64,000 bases of DNA from Mermis nigrescens (lineage: Eukaryota > Nematoda > Enoplea > Mermithida > Mermithidae), in the NCBI GenBank assembly GCA_036768485.1, contig JAVLUZ010000812.1, positions 310,001-374,000 on the forward strand, written 5' to 3'. Below are positions 1-12,400 of the stretch, piece by piece. The position numbers and the translations under genes were made by a program. Numbering within the stretch: position 1 is the stretch's first letter; the number at the start of each line of letters is the position of its first letter. A model generated the notes under the pieces. The model was not told where the DNA came from. It was given only the letters and a program-made list of their open reading frames with translations, and searched no databases.

Positions 1-257
1 TAACCCACAATTTTCGACCGAGAAATGGCGAAAAAAGCAACTTAAAATTGCGAAAAAGCATCTAAAAATGGCAAAAAACGCAAGATTTGGCAAAAAAAGC
101 AAGATTTTGCCAAAAATCGAGACGGGGTCAAAATTTTATGATTTCGGAATTCGTATGTGATAGAAGACGACCGATTTTGGATGGGGATCCCCAATACCCC
201 ATAACATGTACGATATCAGCCGAGAGTTGCGCATAGCAGTGTTTCCGCAGCTTACAC
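1..257. other. Left edge: intron sequence, repeat-like
   Basis: A/T-rich sequence with short repeated GCAAAAAA-type phrases and a tail ending in CCCCATAACATGTACG, as seen in family J repeats. No coding exon seen. Confidence 0.4.
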
Positions 258-491
258 TAAAACGTAAGTACGATCCATCAGCGACAGTATGTCGCGGAGA
301 AAAAATGCAAGACCAAAGTTCAAATTCTTCGCAAATCTTTCATCTTTACCGCAGCGGGTAATTATTTCAGACGTCAGCGTCGTCACCAACGCGGTGACGT
401 CATCGATGAAATGTTGCGGGAAGCGTAGTTTTCTTTTCAAGTAAATTCTATTCGGTTTAGGCACCAACAAGTATTCGCCCATGCTTTTTAT
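258..491 (-). CDS. DOCK7: DOCK exon 21 in window
   Basis: 78 codons, phase 0: [20 protein letters not shown], then [17 protein letters not shown], ending [18 protein letters not shown]. Matches VKSMVHHLYF..RFPERFMDDIAALVSTI..LAFFLNDLLSVMDRGFVF. Acceptor TTTTCCTTCAG. The donor is either GTGTAA (end 258) or GTAAGC (end 256). The next exon is beyond the left edge. Confidence 0.95.
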
Positions 492-3400
492 CTGAAGGAA
501 AAGACAGAATAGCCTCATCGAGAGGCATACGTAAAATGAGAAAAATAAAAGAAAACATTCGAGCTGGGTAGACTTCGTTCAACAAACGTAGAGAATTCTA
601 TCGTATCAATAACACTTGACTTGACACATAATGTATTTTCGACTACAAATTTCGGTTTGTAAAACAAATGAAATTTTCGTGGCAATTTTTCATGAAACAC
701 GTCTAAAATACGCATAGGAAATTCGAAGGAAATAATTACATTTAAATTGAAATTTTGTTAATTTGCAATGCTAGAAATTCTTTTTTACAATTTTGTTCCA
801 AAATTCACATTTAAATTTGCGTTTCAATGGCTAAGTGCGTGAAAACAGCTTACAAGCAGCATCACTTCTGCATTCCCCACGTACTAGGCGTAAGCAACCC
901 GTAACCCATAAAAGCGTGTGACAATAACTTCTCAAAACTGACTGATAGTTGCTTAAAACTTATGCAGATTCACAATTGAGTTTGTACGTATCAAAATAAC
1001 ATAGAACAGAGATAGATAAATGACTTGGACCTTCTGTTGTGCATTAAATCAGAAAAAAGTCTAAATGAACACTCAAACTGCCTACCATACGTGGGCACGC
1101 TCAGAATTTTCAGGGTCAAATGAATTGCCTGGAACCTGCGGGGTTGGTCATCATGACCATAGGTTCAGAGCATGGTCGTTCCGGTGGGTCGAAAATGAAG
1201 CTTTTTTTGAAGCCAAAATGAACTTAGAAACTGGTATTAATGCTAAGATAGCATTAAAACTACGTATTCCACAGTCTCTGATCAATTTCAAGCACTTCTA
1301 AATGATTTGTTCAATTATCATCCGTTTTCGGCTTATATTTTGTCTCATTTTTCTTGAAAAAAAAATTTTCAAAACTCTCACGGGTTTGGTCCGGTTTCCC
1401 ACGCGGGGTTTCTCAGCCGCCAGGGTCACGTCGCTTGACCCTGAATTGACCCTGTGCCCATGTATGCTGCCTACTGTGCCGCTTACAATAGGACTAATTT
1501 GATGCTATTTCGCTGTATAAGCAACACACTTTAGAAAAAAGTAGTCTGAAGGTGTAAGTTCTTGAAAATCCTAGGTAGGAATTACCCATCCTTTTATTTC
1601 ACCGCGTGAACAGTAACGCTACGCACAATTTGACTTAAATAGAAGAAAGAGAAATGCAGTCCGACATCACTTCGACTAAGGACCTTGTAGGCATACAATC
1701 TAAAAAAAACTGATCCAATACATATAATTGTAATATAAAACATACAGGGTGTCCCACCTATCTATTCCAACTGTTTTTTCATAACTCCGCTAATTCTTAA
1801 TATTTTTTTATGATTTTTTGGACATGATTGCAAGGTCCAATAGAAAACTGAACGACATAATTTGGTTGCGTTTGCTTGTTAATGGTATAAGCTACAGGAA
1901 TTTGTGTAAATCATAGTTTTTACAGGCAATCTCACCCGAGTATCCGAACTATTATCTCGCATTAGCTCAATTAATTCTCAATATTTTTAAAAACTTTTTC
2001 GAGCGATTATAAAATGTCTAACAAGCCATCGACTGACAAAGTTTGGCATGAATTAGTGATATACATATGTACTGTTAAAAATGTAACATTTTTACTGAAC
2101 TCACTTTCGCGGCTATGCAAAAATTTTCGTCATGACTTTTGACAGCAATTTCTTATGAACTTGTTTATACCCATTCGACAATTTTTTTATTGATTCACAA
2201 GCATTCAGATACTCAAAATGCATTCTTTTATTGCTTGAGTGCCTTGAATAGTGTACTATGCATCGATCGCAAAATACATTAATTTTAAAACGAAAGACTA
2301 TCAAAAATCTGAGGTTTACACTAAGTTCTGCAGTTTACACAATGAATAAACAAAACCGGTCAACAAACCTTGCCAGTTATTTTCCTATCGGACCTTCTAA
2401 CTATATCAAAAAAAATCATTAAAAATAATAAGAATGGACGAAGTTATTAAGAAAACACGTAGTGGATAGTTAGATAGGACATCCTGTATAAAACATATAA
2501 ATGAGCCAACTATCAGAGTCAAAAATATTCAACTAAACCTTCTTATAGCCAACATAATGCATATGGTTTTACAAATTCTGAAAGCTATGCACATATTTAT
2601 ACATAGGTATAATGCATACCATAAGCTCGAAGAAAAACCAGGCATTTAAACAGGCGACGTCTCTACTGGGTCCTGTGTTCTGAAGCCATAATGCGGCGAT
2701 TTCTTCATGCAATAAACGTCTGCAGGTCTGCATTGAGCTGGTAGCCAGGAATGAGGACTTTTCAAAACCTCCTAAACAGCTATTCGATGCAATGAGATAA
2801 CAGATTATACTATATTACTTCAATCGACTTACAAATGCTCAGTTGAACTACGTGCTGAACAACTTTTTTGCTGCTTGACCTATGTACAAACAGAGGAATG
2901 AAATTCGCCGAATATACAGGGACCTTTCACCTGTCTCCCAATTAATTACTTAAAAATTTAGGTCTCAACTTTTATGATATTTTAAGTTTCGGCTAAGCCC
3001 TCTACTTAAAGACAGCGTGAGTCTGATCCTAATAGAAACTCGTCTATTCAGCTTACACCAATTGACAAACTCTTTTAGCTACAACCATTTCTTAATACTT
3101 AGCTGACATTTGCAAGTTCAATAATGCAGAAAATTCTAGGATCTATTATTCCACTTCACCTGCACCGTTAATCAAATGCATTACGTAATTGAATCAAAAT
3201 GTTCAAATACTCGCTAACGTCGGCCTTGACTAATTAATTAATTGAATCCTCATTGATTCTTAGGATGAAAAGCGGAAAAACGTTGTGTAAAATGGAGTAA
3301 AATTAAAGTCAAAACTGATAAAAATAGAAATTTCTGAAGGCAACAACGGCTGATAAAGTTTAAGATATTCAATTTTTATCCTGGCTTGTAACGCAACTAC

Positions 3401-6400
3401 GGCATTATTTTTAACCCGTTAAGGAGGCTATCAGGGATTTTTCAGGAAAGAATAAGGCAACTTAAAGGCACAAAAAACGACGATTAACAAAACAGCAAGA
3501 CGCCGCACTTATGTATGTACATGCGAAGTACGCTAGATCTTTCTATCCTGACGTGTTTGAATTATAATTATCAAATATGTAGTTGGAAAAGTTGAGTCAT
3601 TCTACTCGTAACCAGACATGCATGTGGGTAATGGAGATTTAAAGGCGTCTAGACCCCATGATAAAAAAATGGGAAATTTTCCTGAAAAATGAGGTAAAAT
3701 TTAGGCCAAAAATAGATGAAATTTGAACGTTTTATTCACAAGTGCTTCAAATTGACGAGAAACAGTGTAATAACATAGTTTTAACGCTATTTTAGCGCTT
3801 ATACCAGTTTTCGCTCTATAAATACATATGTACTTGTTATCGGTGTTCGTCTCTTGTCACCTTTTGCTATCTTACTTATCACTTGCTATCAGCGTATATT
3901 ACATTTATGCACCGTTCCATATTAACCAATGAAAATGACCCGCAGCAGCATGCTGCAAGTGTTCAAGCAAGTAGCTACAAAAGTGGTTTACAGGCAGCCG
4001 ACAAACACATTCCCATAGAGGGTGAGGGGGTATTACCCCCACCTCAGGGTCCGAGACTTGAATCACCGTCAGACGATTTTGAGCTATCAAACAATTTCTG
4101 CAATGATTTTTGGGTACAAAAGCAACGAAGATAAAAAAATTTTTCGGCGCTTCGCGCCGACTCGTACATTTCTGTTTTCTTTACCCATAAAATACCTAGA
4201 ATTAAGGTAAAATGATCTAGAAAAGTCAAAATTTTTTATGAATCCTTATAGTTTTTACTTACAAGAGTGACGAAACTAGTCAGAATGGGACAAAAAGTAC
4301 ATAGTTAAGAATGCAGTTTTTCTTATTAAAGCATGCTATATAGGATGTTTTAGCCATTTTTCATTTTTGACCTGCAAAAAGGCTAGGACTCCAAATTTAG
4401 TGGTGTCGAATTTTGGGATTTCACCCCCTGAACTTTCGACCATGGGAAACTATGAGCCGACAGTGATGCTATTCTGTCTAGTAAAACTTCATATGCTCAT
4501 CAATTGCTGAGCACAAAGACATCCATGGGCAATAGAGGTAGCAAGATAGAGATGAAAACCAGTAGTGAATTTCTTTCGTTTTTTTTGTATAAGGTGTCTT
4601 TGTACATGCACAAAGACGGTCTCAAAAAGTCAATGTTCATTCTGTACATATAAATTTTAGTTTACTACACTGTGGTAGCAACACTTTATGTGCGATTAAG
4701 TAGGTTTTTTCTCTTATCAGTGAAGTTTAGCCAATTTATGGGTTTCTAGCGATGAAATATACAAATATTGATCAACACAGCGCGAAGCGCCCGAAAATGT
4801 CAACAGTTTCGCCGTTTTTAGGTACCTAGCCTTTTTAACCTTTTTTCCGCAGTGATCTTAAAAATTGTCTTACCGCACCTTTTTCCTCAGAAACGCCTGA
4901 CTGTACCTGATTTTTCAAAACCTTAGCTAGGGGTAAAAACCCATCTTACCCCCTATGCCCATGTGTGCACAATGTCATATTTGCTGCTTCAGTTTAAACC
5001 GCTTTTTTTAATCCATCTACGCTGACCCAAAAATTTAGATTCATGCACAGGGTTTCGTAAAATGACTATATATAGACAGAACACAAATGTAACAGCAAAA
5101 ATGCTGAGGGGGGCTAACCGGTCATTCATAAAGAAATAAGAATGGCTCATTAGAATCCCCTCAAATTTCCAGCGTTGTTCCATTTTTGATTAGGAAAAAT
5201 TTTTTTAGACTTAACCTCACGCAAAACTTATTTTTTGATTAATTAAAGATAGATTTTACTGAGAAAAACGAAGATAAAACAGATTTTATTTGATTGGATA
5301 AAGACGTCCAACGACTGACGACAAAGTGGCTGCTGACTCAAACAGCCACCTGACCGATGATACGCCCAAAATGAGATTTTATCTAAAAAAATGGCTTTTC
5401 AGAATAAAGTATCGCCTCAGTCTTCAAAGAATCTCTCACATTAAAGAGCGAGACAGACAACTATTAACTAACTTATGATTTGCATAAGTTCTGAATTTTC
5501 CGAAGCGTTTTCGTCTGCGTTGATACATTGCGACGTACGATGTGCTGGCGGACTACTGTCAAAATCTGAACAAGGTGAAACAAGAAAATATATACATATG
5601 TAAAAATAAGATGATTTGGCAACGAAATACAATGCATGCACTTAGAGTAATATGTGCAGACATGCACACTGGAGGGGAGTATGGCGGTATCCCCCTATTA
5701 CAACTTTTGAAAGGCATACCCCCTCAAGCCGTTTTGGGACCAAACCTGTTGCTCCAAACATGAAAAAGCGGTAAATGACGTCCGATAGTATAGTTTTAGG
5801 TACAAATACTAATTTTTCGAGCAGTAGGTCGTCCAATTAATTCTTCCAGACAATTTTCTTCCATTATTTTGTATATTTTTGATGTTGCTGGTCGTTTAAT
5901 CGCCCTTATCGTTACTCTTTTTATGCAAAGTTAACATTCATGAAGAATGAAATAAAACAAATTAAGTATCAAAATTTGTCAAAATTTAAGATTAAATGGG
6001 TACAAAATTACTCATTTACCCCCTCACCCCAGGGAACCCGCTTTATTCCCCTCCATGAACTTTTGACCGTGTGCATGTATGAAGATGTGCATACCCAATG
6101 TAGTAAGTATGTAGATTTTAATTTTATGTCCATTTTATTTTAATTTTATTTTTCTTGTAACTCTTTTTCGAAAATAATGAACATAACTCAGCCAACTTGT
6201 TCAATCAAAAAAAGTTAATATTCTAATAGTCCCCAAACTATCGACTTACAAACCCCAAAACCATTCTTTGACACTAATGAAGAATTTGTTCATTTAACGA
6301 GTTATACTGTGCATATTTAATGTTATTGTCCAAAATGAAAATCACTACATATTTAATTAAAATAAACGAAAAATTCGGTGTTAATAATAGAGAAGGGAGT

Positions 6401-9400
6401 ATTAACATTTAAAAAATTCGTTTTACGTCGTTTTATGCCTTAATATTATTTTTTATTACACGCATAATTAAAATTTTACTTTAAATGTACGTAGCAATTA
6501 AGGATCAAGTAAATATACATACCTAAAAAACCAAACTGACACGCAAAAATGCTAAAAACTAGTACAATGTTGAGAAATCTCTCAGCCGAAATAAATAATT
6601 TCACAACATGCTGCAGCATGCAGCTCACAAACAAGCAGCGCTCAAAATCCATGGATCTACAAACTCATCGCCAATTTGCATTAGGTTATTTCTAGCCGTC
6701 TTTTAGATTCATCAAAAGCGATGCATTTCCTGATTGTTGATAAATAATCTGATACATCTCAGTAAATTCTTAAATAATGACTAATCGCAAAATCGCAAAA
6801 AAATACCAAAAACTCAATCATTGGGGCCTACCGGATTCCGCAAGATTTTTATCTGAGGGAGTCTTAATCAAACATGATCATGGAGGGGAGTTCAGAGCAG
6901 TTTTCACCCTTTTCCCCAAATTTCTGATTCTTGTGCGCCTAATCGGCGAAAAATTACGGATTTAGGAGATTAAGTCCATTTTGGCAAATTCAGCCGATTG
7001 AATCCAACTCGCAATTTAGTGTCAATTAGCGAACGGTCATTAAAAACGTACCAGTACACCGACTAACATTGAAATATTGCAAATAGGTCGCGAGCAAACA
7101 ACTACGACTGTGTTGGTCAGCGAATCCGTCCACCAAATAAGTCAAAATTTTGGCTATCTGACCCAAAGTTTCAAAACAAGTGCTGCTGACATTCACTGAA
7201 AAATGTTCACACACCTAAAACGTATGCTTATTTAGTAAAACCTGAAATCGGAAAAAATGTAATTGTCAGATAAACAAAGGCCAGAATATTTAGCTGCAAT
7301 GGCAGTGAAAAACGTACCACGCTTCTAATTTTTGAACAAACATTTGAAGAAATCTCAAAATGCACGATATATATATGTATACAGTTTTATGACTGCTCAA
7401 ATCGTAGATGCACTAAGTCAGGGTCGGCAGGCAGGGGGGTTAAAGTGCCAGAAATCCAAACCAGTAAATATATTGTTTACGATTATTTTGCTATTTAAAC
7501 GACGAAAATGGTAGGAATCATACATGTACCAGGGAGGAGAAGAAATCCCCTACCCAAACTTGGTTGTCCCCCATCCCACCCAAAGCCAGAAAATTTTTGA
7601 CCTTTCCCCTCGATTCTTGGATAAAATTGAATTTTTCAAGTTCTTTTCACGCGTTATTTGGCCATTTTTGACCAAAACTTAAAGGTCATTTACCCCAGTG
7701 TTTTTTGAACAAGGTCCGTTTGTACATGTACAAAGATGATCACTAAAAGTCTTCGTACATTTTGCGCACACAAATTTTGGGTACTATAATATGGTACAGT
7801 AGCGATTTAAGTGTGGCAAAAACAGAGTTATTCGACCTTTGGCAGTATATTTTAGATAATTTCGTTTCTGACGGCAAAAATCACTAATAATCGTCTCAAA
7901 ACGATTATTAGTGATTTTTATAATTTATATAATTTATTATTTAATAATTATTTTTATAATTTAATAATTTATCTCAAAACAATAATAACATAAATTGCAA
8001 ATTATAAATAAATATTGAATAGATAATTAATTATGAATAGCTTGTAAATCTAATTCAAGACTATGCGTGAAACCTACCACTTAAACCATTCAAGACTGGT
8101 GGGCACAAAATTAAATCGATCAATTTGTCTAAAACGATGTACAAAAATTTAACAAGAGGTTCGGGTTTGGCTTTGATCAAGTTTCGTATGAGTTGTTTAA
8201 GTTCAGCCTCGTTCAATTCCGCCTTGGCTTCTGTTTCGCCGGACGACTTCAGAATATGATACGCTTTGAAAAAAGCATCCAGAAATTTGTCCTGAAATAA
8301 AAAAGGCGTGATTAGGCCAACATGTAACGGATGAAAATTTTTAGGGAAGATCAGTCGGTAATTTGTAGGGGGTGATAAAAAATCTCAGTCTTTGGGGGAT
8401 GGGAGAAGACTAGTGATCGATCGGAGGTCCATTTTTTCCCTCCGGGCCGGAGCCGGAGCTCCGGCCATCCTCATTTCCGGCTCTGGTCGGACTATTTTCA
8501 CATAGGTGTTATGAATAATGTAAATTATATCTGGCCTTTCTTGTTACTTCTGAAAAGAGGAATGTGAAGGTGGGAAGCGAATTCACGGCAAGGGTGAAGG
8601 ACGCTAAGCATACGGATATCCTTGCTTAGTGGCTGAAGGGTCCGAAGAATAGATGCACAGTTCGACCGGGGTCGTGGGTCAGCCGGTAGGGGAAGAGAGA
8701 CTCAATTATAGAGCGGTTTTGAATTAAAATAAAACTTAAAAACTGGGATTGATGATACTAAAATCGAACAAAAAAGCATAACATTTAATTAAAATCAAAA
8801 TAAGTTTAACACAAAACTACTACCATTCCTGGTCAATCTTGCAGGAAAATGCCAATTTTCCTTTATTTTGACCATATATTTTGCCTGTTTTCCTTCAAAA
8901 AGTTTTCCCTTCTTCCCTAGAGACCCCAAACCCGTTCAGTTTGTATGTCTGCTTTGGGGTGGGTCAGGGTTCAAGACAAGACCCTAATCATTGTCAGGCC
9001 ATTATCAGCTATTGAACATTTTCTGCAAGGTTTTTGGGGATGAAAGTAGGGAAGATACAAGAATTTTCGTACTATACATTTCTGATGTATACCCATTAAA
9101 TGCCTAAATGTCTAGAGCGAAGTTAAAACGATGTAAAAAACTCAGAATGTTTGATGGAATCTTGTATTTTTAACGATAAAAGTGATGAAACGAGTCAAAA
9201 TGGGCTAAAAGTTATTGAAAATGGACTCTTATCTCACTAGAGCGTTTCATATAGGCTATTTTAATCATTTTCGTATTTGACTTGCAAAAAAAGACCGAGT
9301 CCAGGATTTAATGTCCCCGAATATAGGGGTTTTGCCTCTTACTCAAGTCTGAACCTTGAAAAAATATGCTTACAGACCGTTAATTAAGAGAATATAAATA

Positions 9401-12400
9401 TTTGGTAACGTTTGAATTCAGACCAAATCAGGTAGATATTAGTTTAAATTACGCAAAGAGGCAGGAATAGTACGGAATTTCGGAGAGATTCTATCAAGAA
9501 AAGAAAAAATACTAGATGTCAAGAAGGCTAGACAGAAAAGAGGATATCAACTGTGTGCTTTATTTTACAACAGATGATTATCAATCATGATGAAATAACA
9601 AGATTAATTGTTTGGATAAGTGGGACTAAAAGATATAATATGATAAAAATATTATATGTACGATAAAAAATATATGTAGTTTAAAAACATATGATAAAGA
9701 AACTGAAAGCCAACGTTTAATGGAAGAGCAATTTTAATAAGTTCTGTATATTTTTTAATCCAGGATTTCTATTTGAAATATAGTAGCAAATATGTAGCAT
9801 CAAAAATATCCGTTCTTTACGCCCAAACCAACGCCCCTTTCACTCGGTGCAGCTTACTGCATTACAATTCATTAAAAACCGTTTTTAGAACAAAATGCGG
9901 TCAAAGCAGTTAAGAATTTTCCGCATTTTACATAAGAATTAGAATTTTCAATCACATTTTAAATAACGGTCCCAGAGTTTGAGAATTCTGAGACCTCTTT
10001 AGACAAAAATTTCCAGGATATCAGTATAGTTGCATCCATGCACGAAACGCCAAAACTTTCAAAAATTAAGTTATTAAAGCAACAAGGTCACTTATTCTAA
10101 TTTTGTAAACTATTTTGGGCCATCGAGAAAACTGCCGCCCTCGACCGCTCCTGCATTAAATCTACGCTTATCTTTAACAGCACTGCTCAAGTTGGTTTGA
10201 AGCTAATCATCTCAACCACCCATCAACTGTTCAATCACATAATTGCACAGCTTGGCATCATGCTTTTTGCTCCAGTTTAGACCGTGTTGTAATCGTTTTA
10301 CACCAATTCACGATTTAAAATTCTTCTGGCCTCTGACCCCTTTTTTGTTCCTCCAGTTGCCGGAGGTCCACAAAAACGACCGAAGGAGCCGGAGGCCCGA
10401 GCTCCGGTCGATCCCTAGAGGCGACTGACATCGGGCGGGAAATCCCCATCTCCCTGTTACATCTAAGTATTCGAACACCCATTTAAACAGTAGTTTAGAA
10501 AAAATTACGATATTATCAGCATACATGTATCGCGTGGGAATGATTGTAGAAGCCAAGCCCCAAAAATTTTCAAAAAGTGCCTCTTAAAGGCTAAAAAGGA
10601 TGGGTACACGACAAAAACAGTATTTTTTGATATTTCGGACACTGTTCTTTCTTTCTAGAACATACAGCGAAAAAATTTGGAAAAATTGAGTTAATTGAAC
10701 AAAGTAGGTATAGTCATCAGCCAAAAACGAGCTAAAAACGCTTAAAAAGCACAATTTTTGCAATTTTTACAAAAACACGACAATTATATGGGAGGAGTCA
10801 CAGCCATTCTGTTGGGGTCAGTAGCAGGCAGACATACACAGGATGGTAATTCTGGGAAAATAAAATTTTAAAGTTTAAGCTCAAAATGGTACAAAATTTT
10901 TCGGCGTTTATAAAGATACTCTATCATTCTAGAGCATAAAAAACATTTTTAAAATTCGAAAAAATAAAGAAAATTCGAATAAATTTACAAAATATAGTCA
11001 AAAAGGAGTAAATGGTGCGAAGCGCCGGAAATTTGACACTTTTGAGCGATCGAAAACTTTTGGAAAATCGCACATGCAGGGATAAAAAGTCTTCTGAGGG
11101 GGTGAAAACCCCTCCTCAAATCATGTGTGGTCAGTAGCCATTCTGAAGGGGTCAAAACCTCGTTATGTAAGTACAGCATGAAAAAGTTGCAAGGAATTTT
11201 GGTCATATTGAACAAGGTTCAAACTTAAAATTTCCAGCCAAGGATTTAAAACGTCAAATATTGCAATAAAAACGAGTCTCAGTTTCGAGAAGCGACAGAC
11301 AAGTCATCATCTATTTTACGTTTTTAACTCATTGAATTTTTGATAAAACTTCTTTACGCATTCATAAAAGCAATGGCGCTGTGCACCAAGGCATGTGTCC
11401 TTATCAAAGCAGATAGAAAAGACATGATGTATGACACCATACATGTAACGGCTCGAATTTTAGCAGGGGAATCCCCGGCCATTTTCAGGGGGAGGTATTT
11501 TTGCAAAAAAACGACCAAACATTGCCTAACAGCGGCCAAAAAATTCATTTTTTTCTAAAAATCGGGGTAGGGGAGTCGAAAAATTTTCTGGCTCTGGGGG
11601 ATAGGGAATGACCGACTTCGAGTGGGTATCCTCCATCCCCTAATACATGTTTGTATGACATACATACACAGTCTTCGACTATCATAAGATTTTCCTGGTA
11701 TTGAGAGCCCGTATAATAGACCCGCGCAAAAAGGTTGCATAATTGGTCCAGCTTCATTGTATAAAGTGCATGCTTACTTGTACATAGACGGTAGTGATCG
11801 GCAAAATACAAAAATTGAAAACGTTTCTGTGATTGTCCAACCATCTAATATTGGGCAAATTAACCTGACCGAGAAGTTAATGCACATAGAAAATACAAAT
11901 GCGCGAATTAAGATTAAAACGCATGTTGAATATTTCCTGGGTTTATTTACTGACTGTATAAAATTTTTCCAAAACAGAAGCATTTTAACTTTTGAGGAAA
12001 TAGCGCAGAATCAAATTTTGTATTGTTTTATGTAAAAAAATTCAAAGTCGCTCTGCTTTATTGTTGACTCACACGTTTAATGAACAATTTTAATTTTTCA
12101 ATCCAACTAAAACCATTCAATTGAGAAAAACCTCGTGTTGGCGTTTAAAGCTGCTGTTTAGCATCGACCATTATTCATAATTGCTTTAATAAGTCAAAAA
12201 GCTAATTTGCCTGTTATGTGTACCAAGGATAAATCAGTAAAACTGGAATTATAGACGGTCATAGTTTCCCTACGTCCAGAGTTTAGGGAGGGGTGTAAAA
12301 TTCGAGATTGGAGACCAGTAAATTTAGAGTTCAAGTTTTTTTTGCAAGTCAAACGTAAAAATGATTAAAACATCCTATACGAAATGTTTTAATGTGGAAA

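Larger units (their letters stand above)
7196..8077. other. Intron between DOCK exons 18 and 19
   Basis: A degenerate repeat with a CCCCTACCC phrase at about 7520-7690, then a truncated family A element and a perfect hairpin (listed separately), then 120 bp of nearly pure A/T. Confidence 0.6.
8292..11777. other. Intron between DOCK exons 17 and 18
   Basis: Mostly a diverged family D element (8411-10415) with an old family H copy inside (about 8970-9360). It is followed by a family K-like repeat (about 10590-11180) and a family J repeat (about 11440-11655). Confidence 0.55.

Noticed and set aside
11774..11983. Overlapping open frames of 69 and 92 codons around DOCK exon 17
   Set aside because: Shadows of the 29-codon exon, which alone matches the RWLDNH motif.
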